Positions 24,998 through 33,375 of a stretch of 43,669 bases of DNA are shown in pieces. How positions within the stretch are numbered: position 1 is the first letter of the stretch; each line of letters opens with the position of its first letter. This stretch comes from an uncultured Fibrobacter sp. GTDB lineage: Bacteria; Fibrobacterota; Fibrobacteria; Fibrobacterales; Fibrobacteraceae. Under the pieces are notes generated by a model. The model was not told the DNA's origin. It did no database searches and saw only the letters and a program-made list of their open reading frames with translations. Location of the stretch: assembly GCA_934691725.1 (NCBI GenBank), contig CAKUTF010000023.1, positions 1 to 43,669 of the forward strand. Direction: 5' to 3'. Made by a program: the position numbers and the translations under genes.

Positions 24998-27865
24998 GTG
25001 AAATTCAAGCATCCCAAAAAAGTCAAGAGAATGCTCGCGGGACTTCTCGTCGGGACATTCCTGACGCTTCTTATCCTGCTCATCCCGGAATCCATCGCGC
25101 TTCGCTCCGAATACATTTTTTACGATGCTTTTTCCAGGCATTCCGCGCTGAAAACGACGGATCGCGCAGAAGACATCGTAATCGTTGACATCGACGAAAA
25201 CGCGCTTTCCAAGTACGGGCCTTACAACGAATGGACGCGGGACATGCACGCCCGGGTAGTCCAGAGGCTCGAAGACGGCGGAGCGGCGGCTGTCGCCTTC
25301 GACATACTTTTCAAGAACGCCGATTTTGGAAACCGCCACGCAAGGCGCGCGGAAAGCGTTCTCGAAAAACTCTACCCCGATAAAAAATGGATTTCCGATT
25401 ACGACCGGATCCGCAGAGCCTACGATTCCGACTCCATCCTCGTCCGGGCAATCGCGGACAATCCGAACGTCATCGTATGCGGAACGTTCAACTCCCGGAC
25501 AGACTACAAGCACCAATCCCAATGGATGCCGCTCAGCACAGAGCAGCGCGCAAGAGAAGTCGACGCGAGCCCCACCTTTTCCCTGTCCCAGGTTTCCTCC
25601 GTCGAGGAGGTAGAATCCAAGGATCTGCTCGACAACGTTTTTCCCGAACTTTCCCATGCGGCCAAAAACTTCGGCGTGGTCAACGCAACTCCCGATGACG
25701 ACGGCATTTTGCGGCAGATGCGTATGCTTTACCGGTTCCCGAACGAAAACATCTGGCCCGAAGCCTCTTTCCGAATCTACCCGACGCTTTCCCTCGTCAC
25801 GCTGATGCACCTTTTCGGGACAACTCCCGACTCCGTAAAGATAGCGATGGGAAAACATATCGATCTGGGAAAACCTTTCGGGATTTACCGGGATTCCGCG
25901 GGAACCTTGCGCACGACATATCCGCAATTTTCCTACCCGATGGTCCGGGAAATCCTTCGCCACAGGGAAACGCTTTCAAGCCGCAATGTCCGGGATTCGC
26001 TATCGGGGAATTTCCTGGAAATCTCCGCGCAAATCCGCATCGTAAAAGATTCCGCGGGCCTTCTGACCGTACTGATGGACGACGGGGATTTTCTCCCCGG
26101 CGATCCGGATATGGGAACGTTCGCCAAGGAAGTTCTCGCGTTTTTCGAAAAGGATATCGAAAGCCTTGAAAAAGGAAGTTCGAAATGGCTTTCCGCGGAA
26201 CTGGATTTCCACTTCAACGAAAAGAAAGGACGCTGGATTCCCAACTACACGATCCTTTCGCCGGACGTTCTCGACGCCCTTTACCGGACGGACACGGCTT
26301 CCATCCTGGCGCTAAAACCCGGAGAGGAGATGCGCTTCGGAAAAAACAAGCGGATTCCCATCGACAATCGGGGAAATTTTCTTCTCCATTTCAAAAGCCC
26401 CTACAATATTTCGCCCGACCAGCGGACATTCCAGCACATTTCCTATTACGATGTCGCCGAAGGAAGAATCGATCCGGCGATGTACCAGGGGAAGATTTTC
26501 ATTCTCGGAAGCGCCGCCCCCGCCATGTTCGACTTCTACGCGACGCCTCATGACGACCACTTCCCCGCGGTTCTAGTCCATGCGACCATCCTCCAAAACG
26601 TCTTGACCGACGACTATATCCGTTCCGAATTTCCAAATCCGGCCATCTATATCGCCACAGCCATTTTCGCCATTCTCATCGGGCTTTTCGCCTCGCAGTA
26701 TCTCGCCGTACTCTTCCTAATCCTGCTTTTCATGGCAAGTATAGTCGTCTCGTATCTCTTCTTCGCGAACGGTCTCTATGTCGGCTGCACGACCTACCTT
26801 ATCGAAGGAATCCTCGCCTTCTTAGGCTCCTTTCTCGTACGCTTCTATTTCGAAAACCGAGACAAGACATTTCTCGACAAATCGTTCAAGCAATATATTT
26901 CGGACAAATTAATCGACGAGATGCTTTCGAGCGAAAAGGAGCCGGAACTCGGCGGTGAAAAAAAATACCTGACGGCGTTCTTCACGGACATCCAGGGATT
27001 TTCTTCCATTTCCGAAGAGATAGGCGACCCGAAAAAACTGGTCGATTTGCTAAACGACTATCTGACCGCCATGACGGACATCGTCAAGGACGACAACCAG
27101 GGAACGCTTGACAAATACGAAGGCGACGCGATTATCGCTTTCTTCGGAGCGCCTTCCCCGATCGAACACCAGCGGAGAAACGCCCTGCTGAGCGCCCTCG
27201 CGATGCAGAAGGCCCAGAAGCTCTTGCGCACGAACTGGAAACGCGGGAAAAACCATGCAGGAAAAAACTTTGCGGAAAACATCGCCTACCCGGAATCCGT
27301 CTATCGGATGCACACGAGAATCGGCATCAATTCGGGAGAAATCCTCGTCGGGAACATGGGATCGGAAACGCGAAAGAACTACACGATCATGGGCGACGCG
27401 GTCAACCTGGCTTCAAGACTCGAAAGCATCGGCAAGCAATACGGCACATACATTCTCGCAAGCGAGGAAACGCTCAGCGGAAAAGCGGATCCGCTCGACA
27501 AGACCGATTACAGGGACGTTTTCATCACGCGCCCGATCGACCGTCTGAGAGTCGTCGGCAAAAGCGAAGCCGTACAGGTTTACGAACTGCTCGGAATGCC
27601 AGGAGATCCCGAAGCGGGAAGCCTAGAACTTCTAGCCTCCCTATGGAAAAAGGCCCTGACGTTTTACTACGCGCAAAGATGGGACGAAGCGATTGAGGCT
27701 TTCGAGGAGACCAAGATGCTCGAGCCGCACTTGCAGGCCAAAGATCCCGGTGCGCGACCGACGCCTTCCGAGGTATTCATCGAACGCGCGATTGCCTACA
27801 AGGTAAACCCGCCGACAAAACCGGGCGAACCTTGGGACGGAATCTACACGGCGACTTCCAAGTAA
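24998..27865 (+). CDS. CHASE2-domain membrane adenylate cyclase, class IIIb type
   Basis: 955 residues from a GTG. A single helix (about 12-31) leads into a large CHASE2 sensor outside the membrane (about 35-540; DIVIVDIDENALSKYG and AVAFDILF are typical). Three membrane helices follow (about 549-635) and then the cyclase domain (about 655-865). Metal-binding aspartates are D664 (FFTDIQGF) and D710 (KYEGDAIIAFFGAP). The ATP-selecting lysine is K706, the partner position is T796 rather than Asp, and the transition-state pair is N803/R807 in GDAVNLASRLES. Lys plus Thr is the class IIIb pattern and predicts ATP rather than GTP. A C-terminal TPR-like helix pair follows (about 880-910). The 3' end overlaps the convergent aminotransferase gene by 22 bases. 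Confidence 0.93.
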   Translation: MKFKHPKKVKRMLAGLLVGTFLTLLILLIPESIALRSEYIFYDAFSRHSALKTTDRAEDIVIVDIDENALSKYGPYNEWTRDMHARVVQRLEDGGAAAVAFDILFKNADFGNRHARRAESVLEKLYPDKKWISDYDRIRRAYDSDSILVRAIADNPNVIVCGTFNSRTDYKHQSQWMPLSTEQRAREVDASPTFSLSQVSSVEEVESKDLLDNVFPELSHAAKNFGVVNATPDDDGILRQMRMLYRFPNENIWPEASFRIYPTLSLVTLMHLFGTTPDSVKIAMGKHIDLGKPFGIYRDSAGTLRTTYPQFSYPMVREILRHRETLSSRNVRDSLSGNFLEISAQIRIVKDSAGLLTVLMDDGDFLPGDPDMGTFAKEVLAFFEKDIESLEKGSSKWLSAELDFHFNEKKGRWIPNYTILSPDVLDALYRTDTASILALKPGEEMRFGKNKRIPIDNRGNFLLHFKSPYNISPDQRTFQHISYYDVAEGRIDPAMYQGKIFILGSAAPAMFDFYATPHDDHFPAVLVHATILQNVLTDDYIRSEFPNPAIYIATAIFAILIGLFASQYLAVLFLILLFMASIVVSYLFFANGLYVGCTTYLIEGILAFLGSFLVRFYFENRDKTFLDKSFKQYISDKLIDEMLSSEKEPELGGEKKYLTAFFTDIQGFSSISEEIGDPKKLVDLLNDYLTAMTDIVKDDNQGTLDKYEGDAIIAFFGAPSPIEHQRRNALLSALAMQKAQKLLRTNWKRGKNHAGKNFAENIAYPESVYRMHTRIGINSGEILVGNMGSETRKNYTIMGDAVNLASRLESIGKQYGTYILASEETLSGKADPLDKTDYRDVFITRPIDRLRVVGKSEAVQVYELLGMPGDPEAGSLELLASLWKKALTFYYAQRWDEAIEAFEETKMLEPHLQAKDPGARPTPSEVFIERAIAYKVNPPTKPGEPWDGIYTATSK

Positions 27866-28998
27866 ATCCGCTCCACGGCCTCGGCAAAAATTTTTGGATC
27901 CTGGAGAAGACAGAGGACAATCCAGCCGTCTTCCTCGAAATCGAAGAAAAATCCAGGATGGACAAGGACTTTCGCCTGCTTGAGCAGTCGCAAGGTCAGC
28001 ATTTCGTCATCAAATCCTTCAAAGCGCAAAGCCGCATACCAGCCACCCTGCACGTCCGGCGCCACGTCTTTTGAACGAAAACGTTCCCGCAGAATTTTCA
28101 GGTTTTCCCGAACGCGGGTCTCGATACGCTTTTCGTAGGGAAGCGATCTTTCAAGCATCGGAGCGGCCAGCGAAAAAGCCGGGGACGATACGCTCAGATA
28201 GGCATCCGCGACATATTCGATTGCGGACTTCAGCGGATTTCCGAGCCTTCCCGTCCGATAAGCCATCCAGCCGAGCTTGAGCTGCGGAGAGCCGACCGAC
28301 TTGGAAAATCCCCCAAGAAAGAAAACGGGCACATCCCGGGAATCCCAGTTCCACGGGCGCTCCGAGCCGTCATAGATGAAATCCCCGAAGACCTCATCGA
28401 CGACAATCGAAAGTTCTTCGCGCGAAGCGAAATTCACCAAGGCTTCCCATTCCGGTTTCGAAAGGACATGGCCAGTCGGGTTGTGCGGCGAAACGGCGAG
28501 AAGGATTTTCGTCCGCGGCGGAAAGGAATAGAGGGAATCCGCATCCAGCTCCCATTTGCCGTCCGATAGCCTTAAAAAATACGGTGCGGTCTTCATGTTT
28601 TCGAGAGAGGCTAGCGAGTCTAGCAGCGGATATCCCGGCATCGGCGTGAGAATCGCATCGTCTGCGTCACAGAGGGTCTTAAAGAGAACGGAATAGGCTT
28701 CGCTCGTGCTTGAAAAAAGCTGGATGTCATCGGGAGAAAAATTCCCGCCTCGCTCCGCAAAATAACCCGAGACCGCCTTCCGCGCTTCGAACCAGCCGTT
28801 CGCATCCGGATTCCAGACGGAAAACTTCGGAATCGCTTCGGGAAGGACTTCTTCCAAGGGAAAAGCCTGTCCGGTTTTTAGCGGACTAGAAACGGTCAAG
28901 TCCAGGAAATCGGGGATTTTCCGTTTGAGCTTCGAAAGTTCCAAAAAAAAGGGAGAATCGGAAAGATCCTCCGGGAGTCTTCGAGAAAGGCGCATCAT
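27844..28998 (-). CDS. PLP-dependent aminotransferase, class I/II
   Basis: 384 residues, fold type I. The PLP lysine is in FFLGGFSKSVGSPQLKLGW (about residue 228), with SPHNPTGHVLS for cofactor binding, VVDEVFGDFIYD with the pyridine-nitrogen Asp, and a C-terminal Arg region. Substrate amino acid not identifiable. An upstream in-frame ATG exists (29019), but ATG 28998 overlaps the stop of the small membrane-protein gene as ATGA, which suggests coupling; a second ATG follows immediately at 28995. Its 3' end overlaps the cyclase gene on the other strand. Confidence 0.88.
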   Translation of the reverse strand: MMRLSRRLPEDLSDSPFFLELSKLKRKIPDFLDLTVSSPLKTGQAFPLEEVLPEAIPKFSVWNPDANGWFEARKAVSGYFAERGGNFSPDDIQLFSSTSEAYSVLFKTLCDADDAILTPMPGYPLLDSLASLENMKTAPYFLRLSDGKWELDADSLYSFPPRTKILLAVSPHNPTGHVLSKPEWEALVNFASREELSIVVDEVFGDFIYDGSERPWNWDSRDVPVFFLGGFSKSVGSPQLKLGWMAYRTGRLGNPLKSAIEYVADAYLSVSSPAFSLAAPMLERSLPYEKRIETRVRENLKILRERFRSKDVAPDVQGGWYAALRFEGFDDEMLTLRLLKQAKVLVHPGFFFDFEEDGWIVLCLLQDPKIFAEAVERIYLEVAV

Positions 28999-29165
28999 CC
29001 TTTCCGGCGGCGATTCCATGCGACAAGGAGAACCGAAGCGAGAGCGATTCCCGCCGGAACAGCAACGACAAGGACCAGGATGACCACCTTCTGCAGCGCG
29101 GAAAGGTTCCGGACTTTGTCGCGAAAGCCCAGAACTTTTTGCCGAAGAGCCTTGATCTTTTCCAC
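28995..29165 (-). CDS. 56-residue single-helix membrane microprotein
   Basis: GTG start with GAGG six bases upstream. The product begins with a basic, amphipathic segment (V/MEKIKALRQKVLGFRDKVRNL), followed by one transmembrane helix VVILVLVVAVPAGIALASVLLV and the tail AWNRRRKG, whose positive charges suggest the C-terminus stays in the cytoplasm. It sits 16 bases after the glyS stop and its TGA overlaps the aminotransferase ATG, so all three are likely on one mRNA. No family recognised. It is short and starts with GTG, so automated calls may miss it. Confidence 0.65.
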   Translation of the reverse strand: MEKIKALRQKVLGFRDKVRNLSALQKVVILVLVVAVPAGIALASVLLVAWNRRRKG

Positions 29166-29181
29166 GATGAGCCTCGAAAGG

Positions 29182-30594
29182 TTACTTCAGATGGGCCAAG
29201 ATCCAGCTTTCCAGATCCTCGATCCTCACGTGCTCCTGCTTCATGGAGTCGCGCTCGCGAACCGTGACCATTCCCTTGTATTCGGGGTTCACGTCGTCGC
29301 CTTCGCCGATCGTATCGAAATCGACCGTGATGCAGAAAGGCGTTCCTAGTTCGTCCTGCCGGCGGTAACGCTTGCCGATCGACTGGGTCTCGTCGTATTC
29401 CACGTTGAAATGCTGGAGCAGATCCTTGTAGAGCTTCTCCGCGACTTCCTTGACCTTGCCCTTCTTCACCAGCGGAAGGATAGCCGCCTTGACCGGGGCG
29501 ACCTTCGGGCTGAAATGCATCACCACGCGTTCTTCGCCGTTTTCGAGCTTTTCGACATCGTAGGCGTCGCAAAGCAGGACAAGCAACAGACGATCGACTC
29601 CGAGCGACGGTTCCACGACATACGGAATGTAGCGCTTGTTGTTCACCGCGTCGAAGTATTCCATCTTGACCTTGGATTCCTTCTGGTGCTGCGTCAGGTC
29701 GAAATCGGTGCGGCTAGCGATACCCCAGAGTTCTCCCCAGCCAAACGGGAAGTTGTATTCAATGTCGGACGTTCCGTTCGAATAGTGCGAAAGTTCCTCT
29801 TTGGCATGTTCGCGGAGACGGAGCTTTTCCTTGTTCACGCCCAGCCCCTCGACGAAAGCGACGCAGAACTTCCTCCAATAGTCATACCATTCCTTTTCCG
29901 TTCCCGGTTCGCAGAAGAATTCGAGCTCCATCTGTTCGAACTCGCGGGTGCGGAAGATGAAGTTCCCCGGCGTGATTTCGTTGCGGAAAGACTTTCCTAT
30001 TTGCCCGACGCCAAACGGGATTTTCGGACGGACATTGTCCATGATGTTCTTGAAGTTGATGAAAATGCCCTGGGCGGTTTCCGGGCGGAGATAGACCTTG
30101 TTGCCCGTGCCTTCGAGGACGCCGAGCTGCGTCTGGAACATCAGGTTAAACGCGCGGGGTTCCGTGAAATCCTTCTTGCCGCACTTGGGGCATTCGATTT
30201 CGTTGTCGATCATCATCTGGTGGATTTCCGGGAAGGTCTTGCCGGCGCAGCAGCCTTCGCCGAGCTTTTCTTCGAGCAACTGGTCCGCGCGGAAACGTTC
30301 GTGGCACGCCTTGCAATCGACGAGCGGGTCCGAAAAGTTCGAAACGTGTCCCGATGCCTGCCAGACGCGCGGGTTCAGAAGGATGGACGAATCGAGACCG
30401 ACGACATCCGGGCGGGAGGAAACAAATGTCTTCCACCAGAGGTTCTTGATGTTGCGCTTGAGTTCGACGCCGTAAGGACCATAATCCCAAGTATTCGCGA
30501 GACCGTCATAGATCTCGGAGCCCGGAAAGATGAATCCGCGCCTCTTGCAAAGGGAAATCAGGTCCTTGAGCGCATTCTGTACAGTCTTTGCCAT
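29182..30594 (-). CDS. glyS: Glycyl-tRNA synthetase, dimeric (single-chain) type
   Basis: 470 residues, the alpha2 class II enzyme rather than the two-subunit form. Motifs seen: GFIFPGSEIYDGLANTWDYGPYG (N-terminus), a zinc-like set of cysteines (CKAC, CCAG, CPKCGKK), LRPETAQGIFINF, the motif 2 region FRNEITPGNFIFRTREFEQME, and motif 3 EPSLGVDRLLL. The C-terminal anticodon-binding domain includes VAPVKAAILPLVKK. It charges tRNA-Gly. The start at 30594 is backed by AGGA upstream and the family N-terminus; the longer frame adds only leader sequence. Confidence 0.96.
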   Translation of the reverse strand: MAKTVQNALKDLISLCKRRGFIFPGSEIYDGLANTWDYGPYGVELKRNIKNLWWKTFVSSRPDVVGLDSSILLNPRVWQASGHVSNFSDPLVDCKACHERFRADQLLEEKLGEGCCAGKTFPEIHQMMIDNEIECPKCGKKDFTEPRAFNLMFQTQLGVLEGTGNKVYLRPETAQGIFINFKNIMDNVRPKIPFGVGQIGKSFRNEITPGNFIFRTREFEQMELEFFCEPGTEKEWYDYWRKFCVAFVEGLGVNKEKLRLREHAKEELSHYSNGTSDIEYNFPFGWGELWGIASRTDFDLTQHQKESKVKMEYFDAVNNKRYIPYVVEPSLGVDRLLLVLLCDAYDVEKLENGEERVVMHFSPKVAPVKAAILPLVKKGKVKEVAEKLYKDLLQHFNVEYDETQSIGKRYRRQDELGTPFCITVDFDTIGEGDDVNPEYKGMVTVRERDSMKQEHVRIEDLESWILAHLK

Positions 30595-30624
30595 ATTTCG
30601 TCCTTTTGAAAATTTTTCGCGGTA

Positions 30625-30630
30625 AATATA
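30625..30630 (-). promoter_or_regulatory. -10-like hexamer of the glyS operon
   Basis: Minus-strand TATATT with a 30-base stretch to the glyS ATG that contains AGGA, so this one should give a normal short leader. Confidence 0.45.
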
Positions 30631-30703
30631 CAAAGAAAAATCACCCGGAAATTCCCAAGAGCCGGTCGGGGCGACGCGAACTTTAAAATTTTCGGAATTT
30701 TTT

Positions 30704-30709
30704 TATTTT
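30704..30709 (+). promoter_or_regulatory. -10-like hexamer ahead of the M23 peptidase gene
   Basis: TATTTT, eleven bases before the ATG at 30721; no Shine-Dalgarno. Confidence 0.35.
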
Positions 30710-30720
30710 GCAATCCACCC

Positions 30721-31626
30721 ATGCAAAAGATTTTTCCCTTTTTTATCATCTTCATCGCCAACGCATCCGCAAGCTATCTAAGCGAAGAAATCTTCCCGGA
30801 GAAAAGCGCGCTTTATGAAATCGCAAGAAACGGCGAAACTTTCCTCGCGTCGGAAAGCGACCGGGCCTACGTTCCCTTTCTTCGCGAAACAAACGAATCT
30901 CCCGAAAACAGCGAACCGGACGATTTTCTCGACGAGATTTCCCCTATCGACGAAATGGGAACGGATTCCGTCGCGCTTGCCGAAGAAAATCTCGATACGA
31001 TTCTTGTCGATATGAAAAAGGCGGCTTTCCCGCTCGAAAGCGGACGGATTACTTCTCCCTACGGATTCAGGCATTACCGTATCCACAAAGGCATTGACAT
31101 CGGGCTAAAGCGGGGCGATACGATTCGGGCAGCCTTTCCCGGAAAAGTCGTGCGGGTGCGTTACGAACGGCGAGGCTACGGGAAATACATCGTCATGGAA
31201 CACCGGGATTGCGGCATCACGCGGACCGTCTATGCGCATCTATCGAAGCAACTCGTCAAGGTCGGCGATTTCGTCGAAGCGGGAAGCACCATCGGACTAG
31301 GCGGGAACACGGGGCGCTCCACAGGACCGCATCTCCATTTTGAAACGCGCATCGGGGACATGCCTCTCGACCCGCGCCTTTTCTTCGATTTTGGAAATCA
31401 CGCTTTTTTTAGCGACGAAATCAAGCTTTCGCGCGAAAAGACCGAAGCGGAATATGCCGCTCTGCAAAAAGAAGCGGGCAAGCACCGCTACCATCGAATC
31501 CGCCCCGGCGATACGCTCGGAAAAATCGCCAGGAAATACCACACGAGTATCGGGAAACTATGCAAACTCAACGGCATCAAGCGGAACTCCGTCCTCCGCG
31601 TCGGAAAGCTCCTCCGCTGTTCATGA
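30721..31626 (+). CDS. M23 (LytM) peptidase with C-terminal LysM domain
   Basis: 301 residues. Signal peptide MQKIFPFFIIFIANASASY, an acidic linker (about 20-100), then the peptidase with ITSPYGFRHYRIHKGIDIG (zinc ligands His and Asp in HxxxD), VYAHLS and GPHLHFETR (HxH). A C-terminal LysM domain follows (HRIRPGDTLGKIARKYHTSIGKLCKLNGI, about 255-300) that binds peptidoglycan. All M23 zinc ligands are present, so it is likely an active cell-wall endopeptidase rather than an EnvC/NlpD-type activator. Single gene, divergent from glyS. Confidence 0.93.
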   Translation: MQKIFPFFIIFIANASASYLSEEIFPEKSALYEIARNGETFLASESDRAYVPFLRETNESPENSEPDDFLDEISPIDEMGTDSVALAEENLDTILVDMKKAAFPLESGRITSPYGFRHYRIHKGIDIGLKRGDTIRAAFPGKVVRVRYERRGYGKYIVMEHRDCGITRTVYAHLSKQLVKVGDFVEAGSTIGLGGNTGRSTGPHLHFETRIGDMPLDPRLFFDFGNHAFFSDEIKLSREKTEAEYAALQKEAGKHRYHRIRPGDTLGKIARKYHTSIGKLCKLNGIKRNSVLRVGKLLRCS

Positions 31627-32290
31627 CTTGGTAGTCCGCGGACGTTTAAGGGAATGGGAAATTAGAAATTAGCAATGAGCAATGGGTCTGCGGACGTCTA
31701 AGCTTAGTGGACAGTAGTCAGTGGTCAGTGGTCAGAGCATCAGACGTCTAGGCTTAGTGGAAGTGATCAGAAGTCAGTGGCCAAAACCGCGGACATCTAT
31801 GTTCAGGGATTAGGGAACAGGGATTAGGGAGTAGTCAGCAGACGTCTAAGAAAATGAGAAATTAGCAATGAGTAATGAGGCATTGGTCTGCAGACGTATA
31901 AGCTTTTGGGAAGCGGTAAGCGGGATGCGGAACAAGGTATGCTGTCATTCCCGTGCACACTATGATGTCATTCCCCTATGTCATTCCCCGGCTTGACCGG
32001 GGAATCCCCTTTAAGGAATGGGATTTGACAGGTTAGCGAGCTTGCCAAGCTATTCAGAACTCAGTTGAGAGAGCTTAGAGCTTAGAACAGCGGACGTCTA
32101 AGCTTAGTGGACAGTAGTCAGTGTCCAGTGGTCAGAGCCGCGGACGTTAAACTTCCGAGAGTCAAAAATATAGATGTCTGCAAATCTAAGTTCTCAGCAC
32201 TAAGCTCTAAGTTCTGAACTCGCTCCGATAACTGTTCCCTAATCCCTTATTTCTGAGTGCCGTTCGCTTGACCGCCATCAAGTTCCCTTC
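31627..32290. repeat. Intergenic repeat mosaic B, 7-base words with GACGTC linkers
   Basis: Fills the convergent gap between the M23 gene and the patatin-like gene (no gene seen in 31627-32355). Linker copies CNGCRGACGTCTAAGC(TTAGTGG) start at about 31636, 31688, 31741, 31787, 31836, 31888, 32088 and 32138, with one inverted near 32171. Between them lie runs with a 7-base period: GAAATTA-GAAATTA-GCAATGA (31658-31678), GTCAGTG-GTCAGTG-GTCAGAG (31717-31737), GGGATTA-GGGAACA and on (31806-31833), GCAATGA-GTAATGA (31865-31878), GTAAGCG-GGATGCG (31916-31929) and GAGCTTA twice (32071-32084). It resembles the heptamer short tandem repeats of heterocystous cyanobacteria in style. Confidence 0.85.
31983..32005. 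repeat. Inverted repeat, ATTCCCCGG stem (copy in mosaic B)
   Basis: ATTCCCCGG (31983-31991), loop CTTGA, CCGGGGAAT (31997-32005); reverse complement of the copy at 1175-1197. Confidence 0.8.
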
Positions 32291-32355
32291 CAAAGAACGC
32301 AATCGATGCCCAGCAATTTCTGGAATTTTCCGATAATCGCAACAAGCCCCGCTTT

Positions 32356-33213
32356 TTACCGTTTTCCGATAAACCGCTTTAAATCGTCAAAGCGTTCCTT
32401 CGCCTCCGCAAAGCCTTCCCGGTAAAGGGCTTCGAGTTTTGCCGCGTTCCGTTCGAGACGCGCCACTTCGACCGTTTTCTGCGGGCGGATGACGAAAACT
32501 TCCCCGCGCGCCTCGGCGGCATCTAGCGCATCGAGCGTTTCGTTATAGACGCGGAAACGGTTCTCGCAGGCCGCGACGAACCTCGGATACTTGCGATACT
32601 TAAGGCGGATAATCGGCATGAGCCTGTTCGGGCTTTTGCGGTAGCCCTTTGCACGGGTCAGCACCACGATGCATTTTCCGTAGCCCATTCGACGGAACGC
32701 TTCAAACGGAATCGAATCGGCCACTCCCCCGTCGAGATGCGGAATCCCGTCGATGTTTACCAGGTTCGAAACGAGCGGAAGGGAACCCGATGCGCGGAGC
32801 TTGTCCATGTCGTCACGCAAATCTTTCAGTTCCAGATGTGAAGGTTCGCCCGTGAGAACGTTCGTCGCCGTCGCGTAGCACCTTGTCGAGGAATTCCGGA
32901 ATGTTTCGTAGTCAAAAGGATCCAGTTCGTTCGGAATCCGTTCGTAGCAAAACTTTTTGTTGAAAAGGTCGCCGGTCAGAAGGAGCGATCGGAAACTCAT
33001 GTAACGCTTGTCGTTCGCATATGTCGCAATCACGCGGAATCCGCGCTTTTCCTGCCGGGAGACGAAGTTTACCGCCTGGACCGCCCCCGCGCTCACCCCG
33101 ATAACGCCATCGACAAAAAAGTTTTCTTCCAGAAAAAAGTCGATGACGCCAGCCGTATAGACGCCACGCATCCCGCCGCCTTCAAGAACCAACCCGAGCC
33201 TGTCTTCCCGCAT
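32356..33213 (-). CDS. Patatin-like phospholipase (YjjU-type)
   Basis: 285 residues. Oxyanion-hole GLVLEGGGMRGVYTAG at the N-terminus, nucleophile elbow GVIGVSAGAVQAVN (GxSxG Ser at about residue 42), and the catalytic Asp in LDGGVADSIPFEA (DGG, about residue 159). It is a Ser/Asp-dyad acyl hydrolase acting on lipids. No signal peptide is seen, so it is cytoplasmic. GGAG upstream of the ATG supports the start. It is convergent with the M23 gene across mosaic B and divergent from the Nfu-sufB pair; no recognisable terminator follows it. Confidence 0.9.
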   Translation of the reverse strand: MREDRLGLVLEGGGMRGVYTAGVIDFFLEENFFVDGVIGVSAGAVQAVNFVSRQEKRGFRVIATYANDKRYMSFRSLLLTGDLFNKKFCYERIPNELDPFDYETFRNSSTRCYATATNVLTGEPSHLELKDLRDDMDKLRASGSLPLVSNLVNIDGIPHLDGGVADSIPFEAFRRMGYGKCIVVLTRAKGYRKSPNRLMPIIRLKYRKYPRFVAACENRFRVYNETLDALDAAEARGEVFVIRPQKTVEVARLERNAAKLEALYREGFAEAKERFDDLKRFIGKR

Positions 33214-33304
33214 AATAACTCCTGCACAAAATTTCCCGCCAAGAGGCGACTAGCCTCGATAGGCTTTCGGGAAACTTAGAAAATTCGGCATTTCGTTCCG
33301 GGAA

Positions 33305-33333
33305 AGAATCCCCGCTCCGGGGATTTCTTCCGG
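33305..33333. repeat. Inverted repeat in the patatin/Nfu divergent region
   Basis: AAGAATCCCCG, loop CTC, CGGGGATTTCTT form a stem with one bulged T, between the two divergent starts. It may be an operator for the iron-sulfur pair or part of a leader; no matching regulator is in the window. Confidence 0.4.
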
Positions 33334-33361
33334 TTTTCGGGTGTTTCCGGTCGGATTTTAC

Positions 33362-33367
33362 TAAATT
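33362..33367 (+). promoter_or_regulatory. -10-like hexamer ahead of the Nfu-type gene
   Basis: TAAATT within TAAATTTG, which also matches the Bacteroidota TAnnTTTG element; eight bases to the ATG at 33376, so probably leaderless. Confidence 0.45.
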
Positions 33368-33375
33368 TGGGCTAT

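Noticed and set aside
31636..32182. CRISPR array
   Set aside because: The linker recurs at irregular spacing, the intervening sequences are themselves repetitive, and no cas gene is present.
33367..33375. Upstream TTG start for the Nfu fusion
   Set aside because: It lies within the -10-like element; the ATG at 33376 is better placed.
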